Shown piece by piece: positions 1 to 9,700 of a stretch of DNA of 64,000 bases. Under the pieces are notes generated by a model that was not told where the DNA came from, searched no databases, and was given only the letters and a program-made list of their open reading frames with translations. The position numbers and the translations under genes are program-made. This DNA comes from Agreia sp. VKM Ac-1783. GTDB lineage: Bacteria > Actinomycetota > Actinomycetes > Actinomycetales > Microbacteriaceae. The stretch's first letter is position 1. Each line of letters opens with the position of its first letter. The stretch lies in NCBI RefSeq assembly GCF_900177765.1, contig NZ_FXWI01000001.1, positions 930,001 through 994,000 on the forward strand. The letters run 5' to 3'.

Positions 1-173
1 GCTCCACGCGCGCGGAGCTGTACACGAAGCTGCAGCAGTGGAACGCGGAGAACGCCGTGATCGTGCCGCTGTACGTGCCCGAGTACATCCTCGCCTCGAG
101 CGACAAGGTGAGCGGCATCGAGGTCGACATTCACGGGTGGCCGCTCTTCTCCGGGGCCTCGCTCACGAAGTAG
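1..173 (+). CDS. ABC transporter substrate-binding protein, family 5 (C-terminal end only)
   Basis: Only the last 57 codons are in the window, read from base 3 to the TAG at 171-173. The tail contains VPLYVPEYILASSDKV and ends with a GW-containing strand before the stop, which resembles the C-termini of family 5 solute-binding proteins that deliver peptides, nickel or similar ligands to DppBC-type permeases. The permease gene follows 25 bp downstream on the same strand, so this is the binding component of the same operon. The ligand cannot be inferred from this fragment. The assignment rests mainly on operon context and is fairly sure. Confidence 0.75.
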   Translation, partial: STRAELYTKLQQWNAENAVIVPLYVPEYILASSDKVSGIEVDIHGWPLFSGASLTK

Positions 174-198
174 TCCGGGCTGACATAGAGTGCGAGGC

Positions 199-1143
199 AT
201 GGTACTTCGGCGCATCCTCGCGCGCGTCGCGGGGATGCTCGTGGTGGTGTGGGGCGCGGCCACCGCGGCGTTCCTGGTTCTGAAGCTCGTTCCCGGAGAC
301 CCGGTCGATGTCATGCTCGGCGTCTCGGCGCAGGCGTCGCCCGAGCTCAAGCAGTCGATCCGGGCGGAGCTCGGCCTCGATCAGCCCTTGGTCGTTCAGT
401 ATCTGTCGTATCTCTCCCGGCTGGTGCGGGGCGACTTCGGCACCAGCTATCAGCTTCGGCTGCCGGTGACCGAGGTGATCGGGCAGCAGCTCGGATACAC
501 GCTGCAGCTGGCGGCGGCCTCGTTGGCGATCGCGCTGGTCATCGCCCTCGTCGGCGCGGTGCTCGTGCACGGACGGGCCGCGCGCGGAGTGTTCTCGGTG
601 CTCGAACTGCTGGCCATCAGTTCGCCTCCGTTCTGGATCGGCCTCGTTCTTCTGAGCGTCTTCGCGTTCGGGCTCGGCTGGTTTCCGGTGGCCGGCGCAG
701 ACGGCATCCAGAGCCTTATTCTGCCCGCGCTGACCATCGCGCTGCCGGTCGCTGGAATTCTCGGCCAGGTGCTGCGGACGGGCCTCGAAGACGCCGAGGA
801 GCAGCCTTTCGTCACCAGTGCCAGGGCGCGCGGGGCCGGACCCGCGCGCCTGGTGCTGAGGCATACTCTGCGGCACGCGGCGATTCCCGCGCTCACCCTG
901 GCCGGCTACATCGTGGGATCGCTTCTGGGCGGAGCCGTCGTCGTCGAGTCGGTCTTCGCCCGCCCCGGTCTGGGACGCGTGGCTCTCTCGGCCATCACCA
1001 ATCGCGACCTGCCCGTGGTCATGGGCATCATCGTCTTCACGGCCATCGTCTTCGTGCTCGTCAATCTTCTCGTCGACCTCGCCTACCGAGCCATCGATCC
1101 GCGCATCCACACGCCCACGACCGCCATCCGAGGTGCGCGATGA
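199..1143 (+). CDS. Peptide/nickel-type ABC transporter permease (DppB family)
   Basis: A 314-residue membrane protein of the DppB/OppB type, the first inner-membrane subunit of a binding-protein-dependent importer. The N-terminus (MVLRRILARVAGMLVVV) followed by LVPGDP near residue 35 is the family hallmark. The EAA-type cytoplasmic loop is seen as TSARARGAGPARLVLRHTLRHA around residue 215. About six membrane segments are visible. ATG 199 was chosen because it matches the usual DppB N-terminus; an in-frame GTG at 190 would add three residues. Neither start has a good ribosome-binding site. The stop overlaps the next start (ATGA), so the genes are translationally coupled. Substrate unknown; peptides are the default guess. 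Confidence 0.9.
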   Translation: MVLRRILARVAGMLVVVWGAATAAFLVLKLVPGDPVDVMLGVSAQASPELKQSIRAELGLDQPLVVQYLSYLSRLVRGDFGTSYQLRLPVTEVIGQQLGYTLQLAAASLAIALVIALVGAVLVHGRAARGVFSVLELLAISSPPFWIGLVLLSVFAFGLGWFPVAGADGIQSLILPALTIALPVAGILGQVLRTGLEDAEEQPFVTSARARGAGPARLVLRHTLRHAAIPALTLAGYIVGSLLGGAVVVESVFARPGLGRVALSAITNRDLPVVMGIIVFTAIVFVLVNLLVDLAYRAIDPRIHTPTTAIRGAR

Positions 1144-1967
1144 GCGGCGGGCTGACGGGTTGGCTGCGGGGGCGGGTCGGCCTGATCGCTGCGGTACTCC
1201 TTCTTGTCGTCGTCGCCGCGATGGCCGTGGCGCCGTGGATCTTCACGCCTCTCGACCCGCTGGCGACCGATACCTCCCAGGTGCTGCAGCCACCGGCCTG
1301 GGGGCATCCGTTTGGCACCGACCAGACCGGTCGCGACGTGTTCACCCGCGTGGTCTACGGAGCCTCGTACTCGCTCGGCGTGGGTGTCGGCGCGACCGCC
1401 GCCGCGCTGGTCGTCGGAATCATCGTGGGCACCCTGGCCGGCCTCGCTCCGCGTGTGATCGACAGCGTGGCGATGCGTGGCGTCGAGATCCTCCTCGCGT
1501 TCCCCGAGTTCCTCATCGCGCTCTTCGCGATCGCGGTACTCGGCCCGGGGCCCGTGAACGTCGCCACGGCCGTCGGAGTCGCGGCGGTGCCCGCCTACAT
1601 CAGGGTCGCGCGCGCGGAGACCCTCGTCGTTCGCCGCTCCGGCTACGTGGAGGCCGCACGGGGTCTCGGAGTGCACCCGCTGCGCGTCGCCGTGGCACAC
1701 ATCGTGCCGAACACGCTGCGCCCGCTGGGGGTCATCGCCACGATCGGAATCGGAACCACGATCGTGGCCGCGGCCGGACTCAGTTTTCTCGGCCTCGGCC
1801 CGCAGGACCCGACACCGGAGTGGGGGCTCCTCCTCTCGGGAGGCCGCAACCTCCTCGGCCAGGCCTGGTGGGTCGCGTTCTTCCCCGGCGTGCTGATCAC
1901 GCTGACCGTCGTATCGGCCACCGTCGTGGGTCGACGCCTGCGTAGGGCCGGTGAGGGGCGAGCATGA
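1140..1967 (+). CDS. Peptide/nickel-type ABC transporter permease (DppC family)
   Basis: A 275-residue second permease. It has the short N-terminus, first membrane helix and periplasmic motif HPFGTDQTGRDVFTRVVYG (residues about 57-75) that define DppC/OppC proteins. The EAA loop is EAARGLGVHPLRVAVAHIVPN. The ATG at 1140 overlaps the upstream TGA (ATGA), and the gene itself ends in an ATGA overlap with the ATPase gene, so the three genes form a tightly coupled unit. A much longer open frame continues upstream in the same frame, but it only shadows the DppB gene. DppB and DppC are expected to form the membrane channel as a heterodimer. Confidence 0.92.
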   Translation: MSGGLTGWLRGRVGLIAAVLLLVVVAAMAVAPWIFTPLDPLATDTSQVLQPPAWGHPFGTDQTGRDVFTRVVYGASYSLGVGVGATAAALVVGIIVGTLAGLAPRVIDSVAMRGVEILLAFPEFLIALFAIAVLGPGPVNVATAVGVAAVPAYIRVARAETLVVRRSGYVEAARGLGVHPLRVAVAHIVPNTLRPLGVIATIGIGTTIVAAAGLSFLGLGPQDPTPEWGLLLSGGRNLLGQAWWVAFFPGVLITLTVVSATVVGRRLRRAGEGRA

Positions 1968-3643
1968 TCGAGAATCGTGAGGTCGTGCGGATCTCGGGGC
2001 TGACGGTGCGTTTCGGTCAGACGGTCGTCGTCGACTCCGTCTCGCTCTCCGTGGCGGCCGGGGAGTGCCTCGCCATCGTGGGGGAGTCCGGCTCCGGCAA
2101 GACCCTGACAGCGAGGGCGCTTCTCGGGCTGCTTCCCGACGGCGCCTCGGTCGCCGTCGACGAACTCGTGATCGACGGCGTCGACGCGCGGCGCTACTCG
2201 CAACGCGACTGGCGGCGCATCCGGGGCGCCCGCGTCGGCCTGGTCAGCCAGGACGCCCTCGTCTCGCTCGACCCGCTGCGCCGGGTCGGCGCCGAGGTCG
2301 CCGAGGTGATCGAGATCCACGGTGCCCGCGGCTCGGGCGAGCGGATGCCTCGGGCCGGGATCGTCGACACCGTCACCGGGATGCTGGCTCGGGTCGCCGT
2401 GCCTGAGCCGGCCGAGCGGGCACGGCAGTATCCGCACGAGCTGTCTGGAGGGCTGAGACAGCGAGCACTGATCGCCTCGGCGCTTGCGGGGGAGCCCGGC
2501 GTCCTCATCGCCGACGAACCGACGACCGCGCTCGACGTCACCGTGCAGGCCCAGGTACTCGACCTTCTCGCCGGTCTGCGACGCGACGGACTGGGCATCG
2601 TCGTGATCAGTCATGATCTCGCCGTCGTCTCGGGTCTCGCAGACCGAGTCGCCGTGATGAAAGACGGCCGTATCGTCGAGGAGGGCGTCACAGACGAGGT
2701 CCTCTCGCGCCCGCAGCACCCGTATACGCAGATGCTTCTGGCGGCGGCCCCGCGCCTCGGTGACGGACCCTTCGCCGATCGAGTAGCGGCGCGACGGAGG
2801 AGCCCGAGTATCGAGATCACTCCCGGTGGTCTCGATACGGCCGCGGGCGGCCTACTCGATCAGCGGGAGTCAACGCCCCTGCTGCACGCCACCGGCCTCG
2901 GACGTGACTTCCGGCGTCCCGACGGCAGCCTGCGCTCGGCGGTCGACGATGTGTCGTTGGTCGTGCACGCGGGGGCGTCGATCGGCGTCGTGGGGGAGTC
3001 CGGCTCGGGAAAGACCACGCTCGCCCGGCTGCTGCTCGCCTTCGACGATCCGAACCGCGGATCGGTCTCGCTGGATGGGGTCGAGTGGAGCGGGGTGCCC
3101 GAGCGGCGGCGCCGGTCGAGGCGGGGCGACATCCAGCTCATCAGCCAGGACCCGCTCGGCTCCTTCGATCCTCGATACACGGTCGCTCGCATCGTCGCCG
3201 AAGGGCTGCGAGGCGACGCGCGCCGCACGTCTCCCGGCGACCGGGCCGCGCGCATCCGGCAGTTGCTCGACAGTGTCGGCCTCGACGCCTCGCTCGAGGG
3301 TCGGCGACCGCACGAGTTGTCGGGCGGGCAGAGGCAGCGTGTCGCCATCGCGCGTGCCCTCGCTTCTGAGCCTCGAATTCTCGTCTGCGATGAGCCCGTA
3401 TCGGCCCTCGACGTGTCTATTCAGGCGACGATCATCGACCTGCTGAACGCGCTGCGTCGCGACCTCGGCGTCGCACTCGTCTTCGTCTCGCACGACCTCG
3501 CCGTGGTCGCTCAGCTGTGCGACGAGGTCGTCGTGATGAAAGACGGCCGCGTTGTCGAAAGCGGCGCTACCGATCGGGTCTTCCGGCACCCGGAGCATCC
3601 ATTCACCCGCGCGCTGGTCGCCGCGGTGCCGCGCATGCCGTGA
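1964..3643 (+). CDS. Fused two-domain ABC transporter ATPase (DppD-DppF type)
   Basis: A 559-residue protein with two complete ABC ATPase domains that would energise the permeases upstream. Domain 1 has Walker A GESGSGKT at 40-47 and the signature LSGGLRQRALIAS followed by DEPTTALD. Domain 2 has Walker A at 344-351 and LSGGQRQRVAIARAL followed by DEPVSALD. Both domains carry the VISHDLAVV / VFVSHDLAVV switch histidine. In many bacteria DppD and DppF are separate genes; the fused form is common in actinobacteria. The start overlaps the DppC stop as ATGA. This is the last gene of the operon; the next gene has its own promoter. Confidence 0.93.
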   Translation: MIENREVVRISGLTVRFGQTVVVDSVSLSVAAGECLAIVGESGSGKTLTARALLGLLPDGASVAVDELVIDGVDARRYSQRDWRRIRGARVGLVSQDALVSLDPLRRVGAEVAEVIEIHGARGSGERMPRAGIVDTVTGMLARVAVPEPAERARQYPHELSGGLRQRALIASALAGEPGVLIADEPTTALDVTVQAQVLDLLAGLRRDGLGIVVISHDLAVVSGLADRVAVMKDGRIVEEGVTDEVLSRPQHPYTQMLLAAAPRLGDGPFADRVAARRRSPSIEITPGGLDTAAGGLLDQRESTPLLHATGLGRDFRRPDGSLRSAVDDVSLVVHAGASIGVVGESGSGKTTLARLLLAFDDPNRGSVSLDGVEWSGVPERRRRSRRGDIQLISQDPLGSFDPRYTVARIVAEGLRGDARRTSPGDRAARIRQLLDSVGLDASLEGRRPHELSGGQRQRVAIARALASEPRILVCDEPVSALDVSIQATIIDLLNALRRDLGVALVFVSHDLAVVAQLCDEVVVMKDGRVVESGATDRVFRHPEHPFTRALVAAVPRMP

Positions 3644-3669
3644 CGTACGGTGTCCGGCTCTCTCGGTAA

Positions 3670-3710
3670 ATAGCTATCGACCTAATTAGCATTAGTGCTA
3701 TATTGCAAAC
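3670..3710 (+). promoter_or_regulatory. Leaderless promoter with candidate ArsR operator
   Basis: This is an AT-rich island in GC-rich DNA. TATATT at 3699-3704 is a good -10 box, and TCGACC at 3676-3681 is a fair -35 with a 17-bp spacer. Only six bases separate the -10 box from the ATG at 3711, so transcription should begin at or next to the start codon and give a leaderless mRNA. Two dyads overlap the promoter: ATAGCTAT (3670-3677) and TAGCA-TTAG-TGCTA (3687-3700). The second touches the -10 box and is the better candidate for autoregulation by the ArsR protein encoded directly downstream. Confidence 0.6.
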
Positions 3711-4049
3711 ATGCGAAACGACGAATCGACGTCTGACGTCTTCACCGCACTGAGCTCTCCGATCCGTCGGCAGATCTTGCAGGAGTTGCGAGACAGCGAG
3801 CTCGCCGCGGGCGATATCGCCGGTCGTTTCCCGGTCTCGGGTCCGACGATCTCCCGGCACCTCTCCGTGCTGAAAGGGGCCGGCCTCGTGACAGAGAGGC
3901 GAGATGCGAACCGCATCCTCTACTCGCTCGTCGGCGACAGACTCGCGCTGTCGGTCGGCGATTTTCTCTCCGCCGTCTGTCCCGAGCAGATCGTTCTCCG
4001 AGGCATCCAGAAAGCCACACCGACGCACACGAACGAGGCGCGCGCATGA
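3711..4049 (+). CDS. ArsR-family winged-helix transcriptional regulator
   Basis: A 112-residue protein with the compact ArsR winged-helix fold. It begins DVFTALSSPIRRQILQEL and has the recognition helix region GPTISRHLSVLKGAGLV, then the wing RRDANRILYSL. The canonical ELCVCDL metal-binding motif of ArsR/SmtB is absent; the only cysteine is near the C-terminus (SAVCPEQ). Metal sensing by the classical site is therefore unlikely, and this is probably one of the non-metal ArsR groups. It overlaps the downstream DUF2071 gene by ATGA, so the two are co-translated. It probably represses its own leaderless promoter through the dyads just upstream. Confidence 0.85.
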   Translation: MRNDESTSDVFTALSSPIRRQILQELRDSELAAGDIAGRFPVSGPTISRHLSVLKGAGLVTERRDANRILYSLVGDRLALSVGDFLSAVCPEQIVLRGIQKATPTHTNEARA

Positions 4050-4798
4050 GCTATTTTCTTCCGTCACTGACGGCCACGATCGAACGCCGGCTGCTCATCA
4101 ACTACGCCCTCGATCCCTCGGTCGCCGCCGAGCTGCTCCCCGGGGGCCTCCGGCCTCAGCTCGTCAACGGCTCCGCCGTGGCCGGGGTCTGTCTGATCAG
4201 GCTCGGCGACATGCGAACGCCGTGGATGCCGCGGGCGCTCGGGTGGGGCGCCGAGAACGCGGCCCACCGCATCGCCGTGGAGTGGGACGACGAGGGCGGC
4301 ACGCAGCGAGGCGTCTACATTCCCGTGCGGCACAGCGCGTCCTGGGTTCCGGTCGCGGTCGGAGGACGGCTGTTCCCTGGCGTTCATCGGCACGCGCGCT
4401 TCACCGGTTCTGAGACGCCCAACCGTATCCGGGTCGAACTCTCCGCGTCTGATCTGAGGGTGTCGGCCGATGTCGCCGTGGTCTCCGAATGGAGAAGCCG
4501 TCTCTTTCCGACCGTCGACGATGCATCGGAGTTCTTTCGCGCGGGTTCGACCGGATGGTCGCCGCGGCGAGGCTCCGAAGAGCTCGACGGGTTGAGCCTC
4601 GGGACCGATCACTGGGCTGTCGAGCCGGGGCGGCTCCTCAACGTCGAATCGTCGTTCTTCGACGCGCTACCCGAGGGCAGCGCCCGGCTCGACAGCGTGC
4701 TCGTGATGCGCGACGTGCCCATCGTGTGGAGCGTGCCGTCTCGCAGCCCTCAGATCACTCGGGAGTCGTCGACGCCTTCGGCAGCTGTTCCTCGGTGA
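4046..4798 (+). CDS. DUF2071 family protein (YqjF-like)
   Basis: A 250-residue protein resembling DUF2071/COG3361 proteins, a group distantly related to the acetoacetate decarboxylase fold and of unknown function. Recognisable features are LLINYALDPSVAAELLPGGLRPQ near the start and the central stretch with GGRLFPGVHRHA. No signal peptide or membrane helix is seen, so it should be cytoplasmic. It is translationally coupled to the ArsR gene, which suggests that it is the main regulated target. Its 3' end overlaps the 3' end of the opposite-strand BCCT gene by 44 bp (4755-4798). The family call is reasonably sure; no biochemical role can be given. Confidence 0.8.
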   Translation: MSYFLPSLTATIERRLLINYALDPSVAAELLPGGLRPQLVNGSAVAGVCLIRLGDMRTPWMPRALGWGAENAAHRIAVEWDDEGGTQRGVYIPVRHSASWVPVAVGGRLFPGVHRHARFTGSETPNRIRVELSASDLRVSADVAVVSEWRSRLFPTVDDASEFFRAGSTGWSPRRGSEELDGLSLGTDHWAVEPGRLLNVESSFFDALPEGSARLDSVLVMRDVPIVWSVPSRSPQITRESSTPSAAVPR

Positions 4799-6515
4799 TC
4801 TCCTCGCCGGGCGCTGCCTCGGCCGTAGAAGCGACGAGAATTTCCGTCGACGTCTCCATCGGAGCGGCCGAGCGGCTGCCGCGGCGCCGGAAGAGCGAGC
4901 GCCAGCCGCTCTCGGGTTCTCGCTCGTCGGGTTCGTCGACCTCGAGTCCATAGAAGTCGCCGATGTGCTCCACAAAGGCAGCGCGCCGCGCCTTGTCGTA
5001 CGCCCGTCGCTCCCTCGAGAACGCGATGATGGTCGACCAGCAGATCAGCAGCATGACGACGGAGAACGGAAGCGCGATGATAATCGCCGCCGTCTTCAGT
5101 GCCTCGAGCCCGCCGGAGAGCAGGAGGGCGATAGCGAGGAGCGAGGTGACGCACGCGAAGAAGACCCGTACCCAGCGACGAGGCTCCACTTGGCCGCCCG
5201 ACGCGATCATGCTCATGACGAGCGATCCGGAGTCCGCCGAGGTGATGAAGAAGACGGCGATGAGCAGGATCGCACCGATGGTGAGAACTGCCCCGCCGGG
5301 CAGATTGCCGAGCATGGCGAACAGCGCGCCCTCGACATCGACGGTCTTGTCTGCCCCGATGAGATCGGCCTGCCCCGACAACTGCATGTACAGGGCGGTT
5401 CCCCCGAGCACGGAGAACCAGAGGAAGGTGATGAGGGTGGGAACGAGGATGACGCCGATCACGAACTGCCGCACGGTGCGGCCGCGCGAGATCCGCGCGA
5501 TGAAGATACCGACGAACGGCGCCCACGAGATCCACCATCCCCAATAGAACGTCGTCCAGCTGGCCTGCCACGCCTCGCCGGCCTCGCCCGTGTAGGCGTT
5601 GACGGCGAACGACATACCCACGAAGTTCTGCACGTAGTTTCCAAGCGACTGCACGAAGTCGCGGAGGAGGAACTGGGTCGGCCCGACGATCAGGATGAAG
5701 ATGACGAGCAGAGCGGCGAGCATCAGGTTGATGTTCGACAGCCACTTCATGCCGCGCCCCACGCCGGATAGCACGGAGAACAGGACGAACCCGGTGATCA
5801 CGACGATGATGATCACATTGATCATCGTCGAAGAATCGAGCAGTCCCGCCGACTCGAGTCCGGCACTGATCTGCAGAACTCCGAGACCCAAGGAGGTCGC
5901 GACACCGAACAGGGTGCCAACCAGGGCGACGACGTCGACGGCATTGCCCCAGCCCCCGCGAACGCGGCGGCCGAGCAACGGCTCGAGGGTCCAGCGGATG
6001 GAGACGGGTCGGTTGCGGCGATGGATCGCGTAGGCGAGGGCGAGCCCGATAACGACGTAGATCGACCACGCGTGGATGCCCCAGTGCAGATAGGTCTGCG
6101 AGATCGCCTGCTGAGCGAGTTCGTTCTCTGTTCCCGTGACGCCGGGGCGGGGATTCGCGAAGTGACTCAGCGGCTCGCTGACCCCGTAGAACACGAGTCC
6201 GATGCCCATGCCGGCTGCGAACAGCAGTGAGAGCCACGAACCGACCGAGAACTCGGGTTCGTCATCGTCTTTGCCGAGCTTGATGTCGCCGTAGCGGCTG
6301 AAGCCCAGAAACAGGCAGAACACAACGAAGAACGCGGCGATGAGCACGTAGTACCAGTTGAAGTTCTTGACGATGCTCGACTGCACGGCCGAGAAGGCGG
6401 CCTCCGCGGCATCGGGCAGGACCATGGCGAATGCGGCGAACGCGACGACGATCACGGCGGCGGGCCAGAAGACCCATCGGTTGACGGAGGCGGTGGTCTG
6501 AGTGGATCCGGGCAT
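4755..6515 (-). CDS. BCCT family betaine/choline/carnitine transporter
   Basis: A 586-residue secondary transporter of the BCCT family, which takes up quaternary ammonium osmolytes with Na+ or H+. The family segments GMGIGLVFYGVSEPL, HWGIHAWSIYVVIGLALAY and WTTFYWGWWISWAPFVG are present, along with about twelve membrane helices. A charged cytoplasmic C-terminal tail of about 90 residues follows, as in osmoregulated members. ATG 6515 was chosen because a TACCCT -10-like hexamer lies six bases upstream, suggesting a leaderless mRNA; an in-frame ATG at 6545 also exists. A start as far out as 6599 would run through the ileS T-box leader and is unlikely. The gene converges on the DUF2071 gene. Confidence 0.93.
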   Translation of the reverse strand: MPGSTQTTASVNRWVFWPAAVIVVAFAAFAMVLPDAAEAAFSAVQSSIVKNFNWYYVLIAAFFVVFCLFLGFSRYGDIKLGKDDDEPEFSVGSWLSLLFAAGMGIGLVFYGVSEPLSHFANPRPGVTGTENELAQQAISQTYLHWGIHAWSIYVVIGLALAYAIHRRNRPVSIRWTLEPLLGRRVRGGWGNAVDVVALVGTLFGVATSLGLGVLQISAGLESAGLLDSSTMINVIIIVVITGFVLFSVLSGVGRGMKWLSNINLMLAALLVIFILIVGPTQFLLRDFVQSLGNYVQNFVGMSFAVNAYTGEAGEAWQASWTTFYWGWWISWAPFVGIFIARISRGRTVRQFVIGVILVPTLITFLWFSVLGGTALYMQLSGQADLIGADKTVDVEGALFAMLGNLPGGAVLTIGAILLIAVFFITSADSGSLVMSMIASGGQVEPRRWVRVFFACVTSLLAIALLLSGGLEALKTAAIIIALPFSVVMLLICWSTIIAFSRERRAYDKARRAAFVEHIGDFYGLEVDEPDEREPESGWRSLFRRRGSRSAAPMETSTEILVASTAEAAPGEEITEEQLPKASTTPE

Positions 6516-6579
6516 CAGACCAGGGTACGGGTGCAAAGAGGCCATACCGTGCCGATGTCGGATAACATGGGTGTCAGAT

Positions 6580-6790
6580 GACAGTGATCCGGCTATCACC
6601 GGTGAGTCTTCGGAAGAAAGGCACGCGCGAGCGGGCCGAGTAGAACCGAACGGGTCTGGCCCGTCACAGCCAATGAACGAGCGGCCGACCGAGTCATGGT
6701 GGGCAAGCGAGGTGGTACCACGCGGGTCGGAGCGTTTCCGACCAGGCGTCCTCGTGGAACAGGCAACGAGAAAGCCCGTCCAGGAGAAGC
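6580..6790 (+). promoter_or_regulatory. T-box riboswitch of ileS (short stem I, actinobacterial type)
   Basis: The leader carries the conserved T-box core at 6705-6725 with TGGT (6713-6716), which pairs with the free CCA end of uncharged tRNA. A small stem I lies at 6580-6608: CCGG / CCGG arms close the six-base loop CTATCA, which presents the isoleucine codon ATC at 6595-6597. A GAC/GTC pair (6580-6582 / 6606-6608) can close the base. Downstream, GGTCGGA-GCGTT-TCCGACC (6725-6743) flanked by CCACG/CGTGG forms the competing hairpin. No U-tract follows it, so control is probably at translation. The SD AGGAG (6782-6786) has a possible partner in TCCT at 6749-6752. The family is known to raise ileS expression when tRNA-Ile is uncharged. 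Confidence 0.88.
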
Positions 6791-9700
6791 ATGTCGTACC
6801 CCAAGTCTGAAGAAACCCCCGGCGAGCAGCACCGCCACGCGGCGCCCGCCATCACGCCGAGCCCGAACTTCCCGGCCATCGAAGAAGAGGTCCTCGGCTT
6901 CTGGAAGGCCGACGACACTTTCCGCGCGTCGATCGAGAATCGAGCGGATGCCGACGAGTGGGTCTTCTACGACGGCCCGCCCTTCGCGAACGGACTGCCG
7001 CACTACGGCCACCTCCTCACCGGATACGCCAAAGACCTGTTCCCGCGGTTCCAGACCATGCGCGGAAAAAAGGTGGAGCGCCGCTTCGGATGGGACACCC
7101 ACGGCCTGCCCGCCGAGCTCGAGGCGATGCGCCAGCTCGGAATCACCGAGAAGAGCCAGATCGAAGAGATGGGTATCGGCGTCTTCAACCAGGCCTCGCG
7201 TGACTCCGTTCTCCGCTACACGGGCGAATGGCAGGAGTACGTCACCAGGCAGGCCCGCTGGGTCGACTTCGAGAACGATTACAAGACCCTCGACATCACC
7301 TTCATGGAGAGCGTCATCTGGGCGTTCAAGCAGCTGCACACGAAGGGGCTCGCCTACGAGGGCTTCCGCGTGCTTCCCTACTGCTGGCACGATGAGACCC
7401 CGCTGTCGAACCACGAGCTGCGCATGGACGACGACGTCTACAAGATGCGCCAGGACCAGACGGTCACGGTCACCTTCCCCCTGACCGGCGCGAAGGCGGA
7501 GGCTCTCGGCCTCACCGCCGTGCGTGCCCTGGCGTGGACCACGACACCGTGGACCCTGCCGACGAACCTGGCGCTCGCGGTCGGCCCGGGCATCCAGTAC
7601 GCCGTGCTGCCGGGCGGCCCGCTGGGCGCCGCCGACGTGCACGAAGACAGGGTCGAGGGCGAGTCGCACGAGTACCTGATCGCGAGCGATCTCGTGGGCA
7701 ATTACGCGAAAGACCTGGGCTACGAGTCGGCCGACGACGCCATCGCCGCCGTCTCGCGCACCCACCTGGGCGCCGAGCTCGAGGGCATCACCTACGACCG
7801 GCTCTGGGACTACTACGCCGACACCGACACGTGGGGAACGCAGAACGCGTGGCGCATCCTCGTCGCCGACTACGTGTCGACCACCGATGGAACCGGAATC
7901 GTGCACCAGGCGCCCGCCTATGGTGAGGAAGACCAGAAGATCTGCGAGGCCGCCGGCATCCCCGTCGTGATCTCGGTCGACGAGGGCGCGCGGTTCCTGC
8001 CCAGCGTCTCCGACGTCGTGGGTCTGCAGGTCTTCGAAGCGAACAAGCCGCTCACCCAGCTCCTGCGCGCCAACGGACGCCTGCTGCGCCAGGCCAGCTA
8101 CGAGCACTCCTACCCGCACTGCTGGCGCTGCCGTAACCCGCTGATCTACAAGGCGGTGTCGAGCTGGTTCGTGCGCGTCACCGAGTTCCGCGACCGCATG
8201 GAGACGCTCAACCAGGAGATCAACTGGATCCCGGAGAACGTGAAAGACGGCCAGTTCGGAAAGTGGGTATCGAACGCCCGCGACTGGTCGATCTCGCGCA
8301 ACCGCTACTGGGGATCCCCGATCCCCGTGTGGAAGAGCGACAACCCCGAGTACCCGCGCGTCGACGTCTACGGCTCGCTCGACGAGCTCGAGGCCGATTT
8401 CGGCGTGCGTCCGACCGATCTGCACCGCCCGTATATCGACGAACTCACGCGCCCCAACCCCGACGACCCCACCGGGCAGTCGACGATGCGCCGCATCGAA
8501 GACGTTCTGGATGTCTGGTTCGACTCGGGATCGATGCCGTTCGCCCAGGTGCACTATCCCTTCGAGAACCAGGACTGGTTCGACAGCCACAACCCGGCCG
8601 ACTTCATCGTGGAGTACATCGGGCAGACCCGCGGATGGTTCTACACCCTGCACACCCTGTCGACCGCGCTCTTCGACCGCCCCGCCTTCCGCAACGTCGT
8701 GAGCCACGGCATCGTGCTCGGCAGCGACGGGCAGAAGATGTCGAAGAGCCTCCGCAACTACCCCGATGTCTCCGAGGTGCTCGACCGCGACGGTTCGGAT
8801 GCGATGCGCTGGTTCCTCATGAGTTCTCCTGTGCTGCGCGGGGGAAACCTCGTGGTGACCGAAGAGGCGATCCGGGAGGCGACGCGCCAGGTGCTGCTGC
8901 CGCTCTGGAGCACGTACTACTTCTTCACGCTGTACGCCAACACCGCGGGGGAGTCGGGCTACGACGCCCAGCTGCGCACCGACTCCACCGACGTGCTCGA
9001 CCGCTATCTGTTGGCCAAGACCCGTGAGCTGATCCACGACGTGGCGGCAGACCTCGACGCCTACGACTCGACGCTGGCGACCGCCAAGCTGCGTGACTTC
9101 GCCGACGTGCTCACCAACTGGTACGTGCGCCGCAGCCGCGACCGCTTCTGGTCGGGAACCGACACGGCGGCGTTCGACACCCTCTTCACCGTGCTGGAGA
9201 CCGTCACCCGCGTGGCCGCCCCGCTTCTGCCGCTCGTCTCCGAGCGCATCTGGAAGGGTCTCACGGGAGGTCGGAGCGTTCACCTCACCGACTGGCCGGA
9301 CGAGAACCGCTTCCCGGCCGATCCGGCACTCGTGCACGCCATGGATCAGGTGCGCGAGATCTCGTCGACAGTTCTCTCGCTGCGCAAGCAGAACGGTCTC
9401 CGCGTGCGTCTTCCGCTCGCGAATCTCACGATCGTGAGCTCGAACGTCGAGGCTCTGCGTCCCTTCGAGGGCATCCTCGCCGACGAGCTCAACGTGAAGA
9501 ACGTCACGCTGGTCGAGCAGCAGCAGAACGGCGCTCTCGAGTTCGGCATCACGTCGAAGCTCACCGTGAACGCCCGCGCCGCGGGTCCCCGCCTCGGAAA
9601 GCAGGTGCAGCAGGTCATCAAGGCCGCCCGCGGAGGCGACTGGTCTGAGAGCAACGGCGTCGTGACCGCGGGAGGCATCGACCTCGTCGACGGCGAATAC

